64,000 bases of DNA. Origin: Natronospira bacteriovora. Its GTDB lineage: Bacteria > Pseudomonadota > Gammaproteobacteria > Natronospirales > Natronospiraceae. The stretch's first letter is position 1. Each line of letters opens with the position of its first letter. The notes beneath the pieces were generated by a model. It saw only the letters and a list, made by a program, of their open reading frames with translations. It was not told the DNA's origin and searched no databases. Below, in pieces: positions 17,444-25,208 of this stretch. The DNA is taken from assembly GCF_030848495.1 (NCBI RefSeq), contig NZ_JAVDDT010000005.1:62001-126000 (forward strand), in the 5' to 3' direction. The translations under genes were made by a program, and so were the position numbers.

Positions 17444-17490
17444 CTTCAGCCACCTCTCCTGCGCCGGCCGGCATGGGCCAGGCGGCGGGA

Positions 17491-17526
17491 ATCATATTAA
17501 GTCAAGTCGACCGCACCGTGGTGCGG
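17491..17526 (-). promoter_or_regulatory. Candidate apeE promoter with palindrome over the -35 region
   Basis: Read on the minus strand, TATGAT (17496-17491) is a good -10 box. The place of the -35 box, 17-18 bases upstream, is covered by the near-perfect palindrome CCGCACC-GT-GGTGCGG (17511-17526). A repressor bound there would block RNA polymerase. The apeE ATG lies about 48 bases downstream of the -10 box. Inferred from sequence only. Confidence 0.45.
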
Positions 17527-17574
17527 GCGAATTTTGAGGATCATCACGATACACGGGCATGATCACCACCGCCC

Positions 17575-17592
17575 ACCCCTCATATGAGGGGT
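17575..17592. promoter_or_regulatory. 18-bp perfect palindrome between apeD and apeE
   Basis: ACCCCTCATATGAGGGGT is a perfect 18-bp inverted repeat located 43 bp after the apeD stop and 132 bp before apeE. There is no T-run after it on the minus strand, so an operator is more likely than an intrinsic terminator. Confidence 0.5.
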
Positions 17593-17634
17593 TTCCCCCG
17601 GACACGGGGCAAAGCCCTGCGAGAGCGCGCGATT

Positions 17635-18414
17635 CTACAAGAGCCGCAACTCGCCTTCAAAATATTCCAGCATGCCGTCGGTCAGGCGACGGACGGCGAG
17701 GCTGCGCTCCAGACCCCGGGTGTCCGCCAGTGCCTGATGGTCAATGGGCTCATTCACGCGAATACGCAGGGTCCAGACACGGTCGGGCACCTGGTACCAG
17801 CGGCTGCCCTTGTTCAGGGTGGGCGGGGTGCATTCCATGATCACCGGCACGATGGGTGCGTCACTGGCCAGGGCAATCCGCGCCGCTCCCCGCTGGAACG
17901 TCAGGGGTTTGCCAGGCACGGTGCGTGTTCCCTCGGGAAAGACGATGAAGGGTTCGCCCTGGGTGCGCAAGCGCTCGGCGGCGATCTCCACCACCCGCTC
18001 GGCGTCGGCATTGCTGACGTAACCGGCGGCACGTACCAGCAGGGCGAGGATGGGGTTGCGCCAGACCGACTGCTTCACCACGCAATCCGCTTCCGGCAGC
18101 ATGGAAATGATCACCACCACGTCAATCAGTGTTGGATGCTTGACCGGCAGCACGAGACAGCCCCCGCTCTGCCGAAGGCGTTCCCGATGCTCGATCACGA
18201 AGCGCCCGAGACCCAGTTTCTCGATCTGCCAGGGGACGGTGCCAAAACCCCAGGCGATCAGCCGCCTGACCCTGTGCTGACGTCGACGACGACCACCGGG
18301 TATCAACATCAGAATTGGCAACACAGTGACGGTCAGGAGGAGACCGCCAATGCCAAAGCTGAGAAAAACCCATCCGGTACCCAGAGAGCGATAGATTCGC
18401 TCAAGCGGCCACAT
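17635..18414 (-). CDS. apeD: Lysophospholipid-type acyltransferase (ApeD type)
   Basis: A 259-aa PlsC-like membrane acyltransferase. An N-terminal hydrophobic segment (VFLSFGIGGLLLTVTVLPIL) is followed by the catalytic HX4D motif HPTLID and by VFPEGTR, the substrate-phosphate-binding motif. It would add a fatty acyl chain to the lipid anchor of the pigment. It overlaps the apeC-like gene by 14 bp and precedes the apeE promoter region. Confidence 0.88.
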   Translation of the reverse strand: MWPLERIYRSLGTGWVFLSFGIGGLLLTVTVLPILMLIPGGRRRRQHRVRRLIAWGFGTVPWQIEKLGLGRFVIEHRERLRQSGGCLVLPVKHPTLIDVVVIISMLPEADCVVKQSVWRNPILALLVRAAGYVSNADAERVVEIAAERLRTQGEPFIVFPEGTRTVPGKPLTFQRGAARIALASDAPIVPVIMECTPPTLNKGSRWYQVPDRVWTLRIRVNEPIDHQALADTRGLERSLAVRRLTDGMLEYFEGELRLL

Positions 18415-19141
18415 GGCCTTCCTCCAGTGTCCAGTGATTGCGCTGACCGCGCCAATCCACCCGCGACTGCTGCTGCGTCAGCAGGGCCATGATGGCGCGC
18501 AGAACCCCCATGTCACTGGCCGGTGGGGACTCAACAGCGGCATCCCCATGCCGGAACAGCAGGCGACGCCCGCCCTGCCCGGCCGCTGCGATGCGCAGGG
18601 CGAGACAGACATCGGGGGACTGGGCATCCAGGTACCCGCGATAGAAATCCGGTACCGGCTGCTCGACCCAGACCAGCAGGCATTCGCCGCTGCGGCCGTC
18701 GGCCTGAAGGATGGCTTCAAGCAGGCCCATGGCGAGTGAGTCCGGCCCGGCGGCGATCGCCGTACTGGCCTCGCGATTACCGCGAAAAATGCTGTAGAGA
18801 CCAGTGGTGGCGTTATGCACCGAGAGCGAAAAATCCTTGGGTGACAGGGGTTCTTTCCGGGCCAGCGACTGGAGCAGGGAATGGGAGCGCTGCAACTCGC
18901 CGTGTCGGGAAGTGAACACGATGGGCAACGCTGGCTCACCGTCATCCAGGCATTGCTCCATGGCCTGAAAGCCCATGCGGGCCATGCGGCTGAGACGGCG
19001 CCGTTGCATGGGCGGCATGAAACTGACATCGGGCGCATCCTCACCGGCGAAGGCGGTCTGTTCGGTCAGCCACGCCTGCCACGCCTCGGCGGACGTCACA
19101 CCGGGCGCCCAGGCGCTCCATCTCAGCAGATCGAATTCCAA
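18401..19141 (-). CDS. apeC: Ketosynthase-like chain length factor (ApeC type)
   Basis: A ~246-aa truncated ketosynthase-like protein of the Ketoacyl-synt_2 type, as ApeC usually is. LRWSAWAPGVTSAEAW near the N-terminus and FTSRHGELQRSHSLLQSL and FSLSVHNATTGLYSI are typical. No catalytic Cys is present, as expected for the partner of ApeO that sets chain length. The start is uncertain: a TTG at 19141 with GGGAG 8 bases upstream gives the usual N-terminus (EFDLLRWSAWAPG), while the open frame extends to an ATG at 19207. It is the first gene of the ape operon. Confidence 0.82.
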   Translation of the reverse strand: MEFDLLRWSAWAPGVTSAEAWQAWLTEQTAFAGEDAPDVSFMPPMQRRRLSRMARMGFQAMEQCLDDGEPALPIVFTSRHGELQRSHSLLQSLARKEPLSPKDFSLSVHNATTGLYSIFRGNREASTAIAAGPDSLAMGLLEAILQADGRSGECLLVWVEQPVPDFYRGYLDAQSPDVCLALRIAAAGQGGRRLLFRHGDAAVESPPASDMGVLRAIMALLTQQQSRVDWRGQRNHWTLEEGHVAA

Positions 19142-19245
19142 AACCCGTCTCCCGCGCTTGCCATCGGAGTTTCTTCGAGGCGATAGTGTAAAGGAACTGC
19201 TGATCAATTGGATCAGTGTTTCCTGCCAGGGAAGCCTTCAGCCTG
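19142..19245. promoter_or_regulatory. Divergent promoter region with dyad CTGATC-N5-GATCAG
   Basis: This 104-bp gap separates apeC (minus) from the ABC ATPase gene (plus). At 19200-19216 the arms CTGATC and GATCAG flank AATTG, a 17-bp dyad of operator size. A weak plus-strand promoter may be TTGCCA (19158-19163) with GATAGT (19182-19187). The dyad could control either or both operons; no protein is assigned to it. Confidence 0.4.
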
Positions 19246-20205
19246 ATGAATGACAAGCAACCCGAGGTTGTGCTCAACCTCGACCACATCACCAAGTCCT
19301 GGCCGGACAAGGCCGAACCCGCGATCGACGACCTCAGCCTGACGATCCGGCGCGGCCGGATTGTTGGCCTGCTGGGCCCCAACGGGGCCGGCAAGACCAC
19401 GCTACTGTCAGTGCTCATGGGGCTGACGCCGGCCGATCACGGCACGATTCAGCTGAACGGCCAGAAGCTGGATCGCACACGCCAGGCACTCAGGGCCATT
19501 GCCGGCCTGGTGCCTCAGCACATCGCCCTCTACCCCAGCCTCAGCGGACGGGAAAACCTGGCCTTCTTTGCCGGCCTGTTGTGGGCGGACGCCGGCAAGC
19601 GACGGGCCATGATGGACCAGGGGGCGCAGCTGGCGGATCTGGGCGAGAACCTGGATCGTCCCGTGGCGCATTACAGTGGCGGCCAGAAACGCCGCCTGAA
19701 TCTGGCCGTGGGGCTGCTGGGTGAGCCCGAACTCCTGTTTCTGGACGAACCCACCGTCGGCATCGACCCGCAATCACGCAATTTCATCCTGGAGCGTATC
19801 CGGCAACTGCGCGAGGAACGGGGACTGACGGTCGTCTACACCACCCATTACATGGAGGAAGTCGAAGCCCTCTGTGACGACGTGGCGATCATCGACCGGG
19901 GGCGTATCCTGCTGCATTCCGAACTGGCCACGGCCCTTGCCGAAGCCCGGGGCGTTGGACAGATGCGTCTGCGACTGGCCGGTCCGGCATCGGCGAGCCT
20001 GCTGGCCGAACTGCAAGCGGCCACGGCCACCCTGTCCACCGCGGACAGTCGGCAGCTGGATCTGTGCCTGAAGGAGGCAGGTGCACCACTCAGCACGCTA
20101 CTCGCCCTGATCGAGAAGGACGGCAACCGGGTGGAGGATCTGCGTTACGGCGCCAGCCTGGAAAGCCTGTTTCTTTCACTCACCGGCCGCGCGCTAAGGG
20201 ACTGA
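19246..20205 (+). CDS. ABC transporter ATP-binding protein (ABC-2 type)
   Basis: A 319-aa CcmA-like ATPase. It has Walker A GPNGAGKTT, Q-loop LVPQHIALYPSLSGRENL, signature YSGGQKRRLNLA, Walker B LLFLDEPTVGID and H-loop TTHYME. The last ~90 residues form the accessory domain usual in drug/lipid exporters. It drives the permease encoded 1 bp downstream. ATG at 19246 is chosen; a GTG at 19216 would add ten residues. The gene heads an operon with a permease, ACP, ketosynthase and ketosynthase-like partner, so it probably exports a lipid or resorcinol product. Confidence 0.9.
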   Translation: MNDKQPEVVLNLDHITKSWPDKAEPAIDDLSLTIRRGRIVGLLGPNGAGKTTLLSVLMGLTPADHGTIQLNGQKLDRTRQALRAIAGLVPQHIALYPSLSGRENLAFFAGLLWADAGKRRAMMDQGAQLADLGENLDRPVAHYSGGQKRRLNLAVGLLGEPELLFLDEPTVGIDPQSRNFILERIRQLREERGLTVVYTTHYMEEVEALCDDVAIIDRGRILLHSELATALAEARGVGQMRLRLAGPASASLLAELQAATATLSTADSRQLDLCLKEAGAPLSTLLALIEKDGNRVEDLRYGASLESLFLSLTGRALRD

Positions 20206-20206
20206 C

Positions 20207-21358
20207 ATGATGCACCGAACCCTGGCTCTGCTCGTCAAGGAACTCAAGGTTCTGGCCCGCGACCCCCATGGCCTGCTGGTTCTGTTTGCCATGCCCGCGG
20301 TGTTCATCCTGGTGATGTCCATCGCCCTGCAGGACGTCTTCAATGACGAAGGCAGTGTCGGCAGTGTGCAGCTGCGGGACGACGCCCGGGACGAACTGTC
20401 ACTCAGTTTTCGGGAACACCTGGCCGGCCGGCTCCATCTCCTGCCCGCAGAGGATGCCGGAACGCCCGGCCGTGATGAAATTCTGCTGATCCTCGACGAC
20501 GGCTTCGACCAACGCCTGCTGGCCCTGGTGGAGGAAGAGACAACGGCCCCGGCCCTGCGGCTGCTGGCCGGCAATGGCGTGGACGGGCGCTCCCTGCAGA
20601 TCGTCAACGGGGCCATTCAGATGGCGCTGGGCGAAGCCCTGTCGGATGTGGAAGGTGATGGCGAAATCGGCGCACTGCTGGAGCGACTTGGCCGACATGC
20701 GGTGGAACAGCAACGGCCCGGGCGGGCGGACCCCGGCGCCGTGGTGAGCTCCGTGCAGCAGTCGGTTCCGGCCTGGCTGGTATTTGGCATGTTCTTCGTG
20801 GTCATTCCCCTGTCCACGGTGCTGATCGGGGAACGACAACAGGGCACCCTGTCCCGCCTTCGCCTGACGGGCGTGGGCCCCATGCACCTGCTGCTGTCCA
20901 AGGTGCCGGCCTACCTGATCGTGAATCTGCTCCAGCTCATGCTGATGCTGGCCATCGGTTTCTGGCTGGTTCCCCTTGTCGGGGGTGAGGCTCTGTCCGC
21001 CCCGGCCAGCGCCCTGGCCCTGCTGCTGGTGGCCCTGTCCACTGGCCTGGCCGCCATCGGCTTCGCCCTGCTGGTGGGCGTGATTGCCCGCACCCACATG
21101 CAGGCCACCACGGTCGGCGGGGTATTCAACATCATCTTCGCGGCGGCCGGCGGCATCATGGTGCCGCGTTTCGTGATGGCCGACAGCATGCATGCGGTGG
21201 CCTGGCTCTCCCCCATGGGCTGGGCCCTGGACGGTTTCCTGGACGCCTTCCTGCGAACGGATGCCCTTGCCGTCATTGCCCTGCCCATCACCGGCCTGCT
21301 CGCCTTCGGTACCGTGTGCCTGCTCCTGGCCATGATGATACTGGCCCGTCGGCCCTGA
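20207..21358 (+). CDS. ABC-2 type transporter permease
   Basis: A 383-aa membrane protein. One N-terminal TM (LLVLFAMPAVFILVMSIAL) is followed by a ~160-residue periplasmic domain, then five TMs including MFFVVIPLSTVLIGERQQGTL and PMGWALDGFLDAFLR. This is the YhhJ/YbhR layout of ABC-2 export permeases. It is co-encoded with the ATPase immediately upstream. The substrate is unknown; the operon context suggests the dialkylresorcinol or the assembled pigment lipid. Confidence 0.9.
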   Translation: MMHRTLALLVKELKVLARDPHGLLVLFAMPAVFILVMSIALQDVFNDEGSVGSVQLRDDARDELSLSFREHLAGRLHLLPAEDAGTPGRDEILLILDDGFDQRLLALVEEETTAPALRLLAGNGVDGRSLQIVNGAIQMALGEALSDVEGDGEIGALLERLGRHAVEQQRPGRADPGAVVSSVQQSVPAWLVFGMFFVVIPLSTVLIGERQQGTLSRLRLTGVGPMHLLLSKVPAYLIVNLLQLMLMLAIGFWLVPLVGGEALSAPASALALLLVALSTGLAAIGFALLVGVIARTHMQATTVGGVFNIIFAAAGGIMVPRFVMADSMHAVAWLSPMGWALDGFLDAFLRTDALAVIALPITGLLAFGTVCLLLAMMILARRP

Positions 21359-21428
21359 CACGACCCTGCAGCCCCGGGAACCTCTGGTAAACTGGGCCAC
21401 TCATGCCAGCGCAAGAGACCGGGGATTC

Positions 21429-21698
21429 ATGACAGCGCTTACGGACGAACAGCTCAAACTGGAATTGAAACGGATGATCCTGGAGGAAACGGGCAAGGAC
21501 GATCTTTCGCCCGAGGATATCAGCGATGATGAAGCCCTGTTCGGCCCCGATGCCCCGCTGGCCCTGGATTCCCTGGATGGCCTGCAGATCTCGGTGGCCC
21601 TGAAACAGCGCTATGGCGTTGAGATCAACGACAGCAAGCGCCTGCGGCGGATCATGGCTGACATCAACAGTCTCACCGACTTCCTGCGCACACGCTGA
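21429..21698 (+). CDS. Acyl carrier protein of the ABC/ketosynthase operon
   Basis: An 89-aa phosphopantetheine-binding protein. LALDSLDGLQISVALKQRYG carries the attachment Ser (DSL). It differs from both ape operon ACPs in having a longer N-terminus and a basic C-terminal half. The gene is 70 bp after the permease and 22 bp before a ketosynthase gene. It may be the DarC-like carrier for dialkylresorcinol synthesis or the partner of the adjacent ketosynthase pair; sequence alone does not decide. Confidence 0.88.
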   Translation: MTALTDEQLKLELKRMILEETGKDDLSPEDISDDEALFGPDAPLALDSLDGLQISVALKQRYGVEINDSKRLRRIMADINSLTDFLRTR

Positions 21699-21720
21699 AG
21701 CCGACCACGCCGCACAGCCC

Positions 21721-22848
21721 ATGACGATGCCCAATGCGATTCAAGCCGTGCACCTGATCGGCGGCGACCTGGCCTGCGCTGCCGAGTCGCCGGCCCGGGC
21801 GCTGCGGGACTATTCCGCCGGCGCCCTCCCGTCGTGGCCACGCCAGCCTGTACCCGGCTACCCTGGGGTGGAACGCCCCTACGCATGCCTGCACGATGCA
21901 CTGGATGCCGATCAGGCACTGGACCAGGTGCTGACATCGGCACTGGACCAGGCCGGTCTTGACCGCCGCGCCCGACAGGAAGCGGCCGTCATACTGGGCA
22001 CCTCGTCACTGGACATCGGACGCGATGAACGCCGGAGCCGGGAGCGCCTGCGCACCAACCCGGACGCCCCCCTGCTGGAAGACGCACGCTGGGGCTTCAT
22101 GCTGGCACACCTGTGCCAGAAGCACGGCCTGAACGGCCCCCAGTACACCTTCAACACCGCCTGCAGTTCCAGTGCCAATGCCCTGCTCTATGCTCAGCGC
22201 ATGCTGAGTCTGGGCACGGTACCGGCCGCCATCGTCATCGGCTTTGATGTCTACACCGGCATCAGCTTTTCGGGCTTTCACGGGCTGATGCTGCTGGCCC
22301 GGGAACACTACCGGCCCTTCGACGCGGAACGGGAAGGGATCGTCATTGGCGAAGGTGTGGCCGCGGCCGTGCTCAGTCGCTCGGATGATCGGGCACTGGC
22401 CCGGCTGGACGGCGGACAATCCGCCATCGATCCCACCGGTGTCACGGTGGCCTCCGAGGACAGTCTCGTCACCGTCATGCAGGGGGCACTGGATGCCTGC
22501 GCCGCGGTCGAACCCTTCGCCATCAAGGCCCATGGCACGGGAACACCGGGCAATGATTCCACCGAAGCCGCCGCCATTCATCGCGTCTTCGGCGACGGGC
22601 ACCCGCCCTTCTTCTCCATCAAGGGCGGCCTGGGTCATACCCTGGGTGCCTGCGGACTGGCCGAGTTGCTGGCACTCATGGACTGTCGGAACCAGGGTTT
22701 CCTGCCGGCGTCCATCGCCTTCCGAAGCGTCGACGACGCACTGCCCGTGCAGCCACTTGCCAATCCCATGGCCTTCGAAGGCGGGCCGCTGCTGCTCAAT
22801 TATTTTGGCTTCGGCGGCAACAACACCAGCCTGGTGGTGACGCTGTGA
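21721..22848 (+). CDS. Beta-ketoacyl-ACP synthase (non-ape, KS of a KS/CLF-like pair)
   Basis: A 375-aa ketosynthase with a complete active site: Cys148 in NTACSSS, His271 in KAHGTGTPGND, Lys301 in IKGGLG and His306 in GHTLGACG. ATG at 21721 (or 21727) is preferred over an upstream in-frame start at 21613 that would overlap the ACP gene. The start of the next gene overlaps its stop by 4 bp (GTGA), implying a stoichiometric partner. It probably extends or condenses acyl chains on the adjacent ACP for the resorcinol/pigment pathway. Confidence 0.88.
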   Translation: MTMPNAIQAVHLIGGDLACAAESPARALRDYSAGALPSWPRQPVPGYPGVERPYACLHDALDADQALDQVLTSALDQAGLDRRARQEAAVILGTSSLDIGRDERRSRERLRTNPDAPLLEDARWGFMLAHLCQKHGLNGPQYTFNTACSSSANALLYAQRMLSLGTVPAAIVIGFDVYTGISFSGFHGLMLLAREHYRPFDAEREGIVIGEGVAAAVLSRSDDRALARLDGGQSAIDPTGVTVASEDSLVTVMQGALDACAAVEPFAIKAHGTGTPGNDSTEAAAIHRVFGDGHPPFFSIKGGLGHTLGACGLAELLALMDCRNQGFLPASIAFRSVDDALPVQPLANPMAFEGGPLLLNYFGFGGNNTSLVVTL

Positions 22849-23750
22849 GCGGGCTGGCGCTGCAGCAATATCGCATCCGGGCGGCGGGGGTCTTCGCGCA
22901 GGTACTGAGCGAGGACCGGCGGAGGGAACTGCGCGAGGTCATGGCCGAGCTGGCGGTCACGCCCCTGCGCCGCTCCAACCGCTTCATCTCCCTGGCCGTG
23001 CTGGCAGCCGAGCTGTGCCAGCGGGATCTCGGACATCCGCCGCCCGCCGATGCCGGCGTCTACCTGGCCACCGCCCATGGCAGTTTCACCGACACGGTCA
23101 CCCTGTTGCGACATCAGCTGGTGAATCAGCAGCCGGTGACCCCCTTCCGCTTCGTCAACGTCCTGAGCAATGTGGCGGGCTTTCACGTGGCGGCACGGCT
23201 GGGCACCCAGGGCGAGAACCTGGCGATTTCACGCCTGCGTGGCGCCTTCGATGCCGCCATCGAGACGGCCAGCCTGGACCTGGCCCTGGGCAAGAACGAC
23301 TGTGCTCTGGTGGGGGGCGTGGATGAAGGGGACGACTGCCTGACACTGCATCGTCAGCGTACGGGAACACCGCGAGACCGGCAGCCGGGCGAAGGTGCCG
23401 GCTGGCTGGTACTGGCTCCGGCCCGGGTCGGGGAACCGGCTGATCTGGAACACCTGGGGGATTTTCTGGACTGGCAAGCGGTGCGCGCCACCATCGACAC
23501 ACGAAGCCCGGACTGGATTGCAGCCGGCCCGGAGAGCTGGCATCGACCGGCCTCGCTGCCAAAAGCCTTCCCGGATATCCCCTGCTGGGATTATCACGAC
23601 CACATGGGCTGGTCCCCCACCAATACCGCAGCGGCCTTCGCCCGGCATCACCTGAATGGACGCGGACGTCTGCTGCATCTGGATCGAAGCGCCCCCGGCG
23701 GGGCCTGGCGCCTCTGGCTGCTGCACGCACGCCACCACGAACCCGCCTGA
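22845..23750 (+). CDS. Ketosynthase-like protein lacking the catalytic Cys (CLF-like)
   Basis: A 301-aa protein with ketosynthase-like segments (ADAGVYLATAHGSFTDTV, FRFVNVLSNVAGFHVAARLG, CALVGGVDEGDD). Where active enzymes have the TACSS nucleophile loop it has GENLAISRLRGAFDAA, so no catalytic Cys, and the C-terminal His motifs are absent. This is the pattern of a chain length factor or inactive subunit. It begins at a GTG overlapping the preceding ketosynthase stop by 4 bp, so the two are likely a heterodimer. It ends 17 bp from the convergent BtrH-like gene. Confidence 0.75.
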   Translation: MSGLALQQYRIRAAGVFAQVLSEDRRRELREVMAELAVTPLRRSNRFISLAVLAAELCQRDLGHPPPADAGVYLATAHGSFTDTVTLLRHQLVNQQPVTPFRFVNVLSNVAGFHVAARLGTQGENLAISRLRGAFDAAIETASLDLALGKNDCALVGGVDEGDDCLTLHRQRTGTPRDRQPGEGAGWLVLAPARVGEPADLEHLGDFLDWQAVRATIDTRSPDWIAAGPESWHRPASLPKAFPDIPCWDYHDHMGWSPTNTAAAFARHHLNGRGRLLHLDRSAPGGAWRLWLLHARHHEPA

Positions 23751-23767
23751 TCCAGGCGACTGGCCAG

Positions 23768-24787
23768 CTACCAGAGCTTCCCCAGGGCCTGGCGTTCCAG
23801 CGCGGCACACTCACGCACCCGCTCCGGCAATTCGGCCAGCAGGGAAGCATCGCCGCTTTTCACGTAACGCGCACCGGCCAGGGCAAAGGCCCGCCAGCCA
23901 TCGGCGGCCCGGGCCATCTGCTCGGCACCCTGGCTGAAGCGCTCGTCACCCGTCCATTCGGCCACTTCCTGAAGAAAGGCGGCATACAGGTATCGAAATC
24001 CACCGCCACCGGTACCGATCTCTTCCTGCATGCGAATGACCTGGGCCACGAACAGCTGACGCTGGCGATCATCCACACGGCGGTGGGGCAGCTTCTCCAG
24101 GCGCCGGGCCAGATAACGAATGCCGCGAATGCCGATCCAGGGGACGGGCGAGTAGCGCATCATCATGGTGGTGCGCCGGATGGCCCGTCGCGCGATGGCC
24201 GCGTAATCCGGTGATTCAGGTACGCGCTCCGGGTAGTAGAGCAGCCCTCGGGGCGCGAAGGGGCCTCGGGCAAAGCGGGCCTTCATCAAGGCCGTGCGAT
24301 GGGCCCGCACCGGGTGCTCGAAAACCGGGTCGCTGATCAGATAGTCATTGCCCTCGCGCCCATAGACGATGAGGTTGTGGGCATTGAAATGAAAGCGCAT
24401 GTCCTCGGGAAAATAGGGCAACCAGTACACCGAGGTCTGCAGGCCCACCGGACGACCCTCGTCAATGTGCCGATCCAGGGCCGTCATGGCTTCCACCGGA
24501 TGGCGGTAGCGTTGCCGCCGCATGCCAATTCCCAGGCGCTTTTCCAGGCCACGGACAATCTGCCCGGGCGGCATGCGATAGGACGTCAGCGGCTGCTCAT
24601 TGACCTTGACCATGGGAAGGTGGGCAAAGGTCAGGGCCGCCGACAGGCCGAACACGGCCGCCTCGCTCAGTTCCAGGCCGGCATGACCCAGCAGCTGAGC
24701 CATGACACCGGATTCACAATGGGCAGCGTGCCGGTGCACGAAGCCCTCGACGCAGTGAAGGTCGCCAGTTTGCAGTGCAGCGGCCAT
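23768..24787 (-). CDS. BtrH/DUF4872-family putative acyltransferase
   Basis: A 339-aa protein. The N-terminal part (DLHCVEGFVHRHAAHCESG, then LGHAGLELSEAAVFGLSAAL) matches the BtrH N-terminal domain. The following region (NAHNLIVYGREGNDYLISDP) and the helical C-terminus fit DUF4872. BtrH of butirosin synthesis moves an acyl group from an ACP to an amine; relatives occur in cysteine-protease-like acyl-transfer enzymes. The likely catalytic residues are the Cys and His in the N-terminal part and the NAHN segment (inferred). It is the last gene of the dar operon, 1 bp after the HTH-like gene, suggesting an acyl transfer in pigment assembly. Confidence 0.78.
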   Translation of the reverse strand: MAAALQTGDLHCVEGFVHRHAAHCESGVMAQLLGHAGLELSEAAVFGLSAALTFAHLPMVKVNEQPLTSYRMPPGQIVRGLEKRLGIGMRRQRYRHPVEAMTALDRHIDEGRPVGLQTSVYWLPYFPEDMRFHFNAHNLIVYGREGNDYLISDPVFEHPVRAHRTALMKARFARGPFAPRGLLYYPERVPESPDYAAIARRAIRRTTMMMRYSPVPWIGIRGIRYLARRLEKLPHRRVDDRQRQLFVAQVIRMQEEIGTGGGGFRYLYAAFLQEVAEWTGDERFSQGAEQMARAADGWRAFALAGARYVKSGDASLLAELPERVRECAALERQALGKLW

Positions 24788-24788
24788 G

Positions 24789-25208
24789 TCAGGGTTCCTG
24801 TGTCAGGGCATCGGGATGCATGTCGAGGATCTCGGCGTAACGGGCCAGCAGGCGCGGGGAAAGCCGGGCGAAAGGGCCGGGTCGAAGATGCCGCCGTACC
24901 CGCCAGCGCGCTATGCCCATGGCCTGGGCCAGGCTGCCAGGGTCGAGACGGCTGCGGTACATGTGGAAGGCCAATGGGGATGCCCGACCGGCCCGGCAGT
25001 CATCCAGCGCCTCTGCGGTCAGGCGTTGAAACTCCGCCACCGCCGCCGACGTCACCACCTCCTCCACCTTCCAGCCTTCGGATGCCTGCAGGTGATAACG
25101 ACCATCCTCGCCGCGCACATAGACGGCCTTGCGCTCGCCCTCCAGGACACGATTCCCGGATGCGTCGAGATCCTCCTCCCTCGTCGACTCGTTCCGCTCG
25201 TCGTTCAT
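24789..25208 (-). CDS. Small protein with C-terminal XRE-like helix-turn-helix
   Basis: A 139-aa protein starting at 25208, where the ATG overlaps the darB stop by 4 bp. A longer open frame reaches further upstream inside darB but is a shadow. Residues ~90-135 (PGSLAQAMGIARWRVRRHL, then LSPRLLARYAEILDMHPDAL) read as an XRE/lambda-repressor-type HTH. The N-terminal half is acidic and has no recognised domain. It could regulate the dar or ape promoters, which carry palindromes, or be a structural partner of DarB; neither is shown. Confidence 0.6.
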   Translation of the reverse strand: MNDERNESTREEDLDASGNRVLEGERKAVYVRGEDGRYHLQASEGWKVEEVVTSAAVAEFQRLTAEALDDCRAGRASPLAFHMYRSRLDPGSLAQAMGIARWRVRRHLRPGPFARLSPRLLARYAEILDMHPDALTQEP

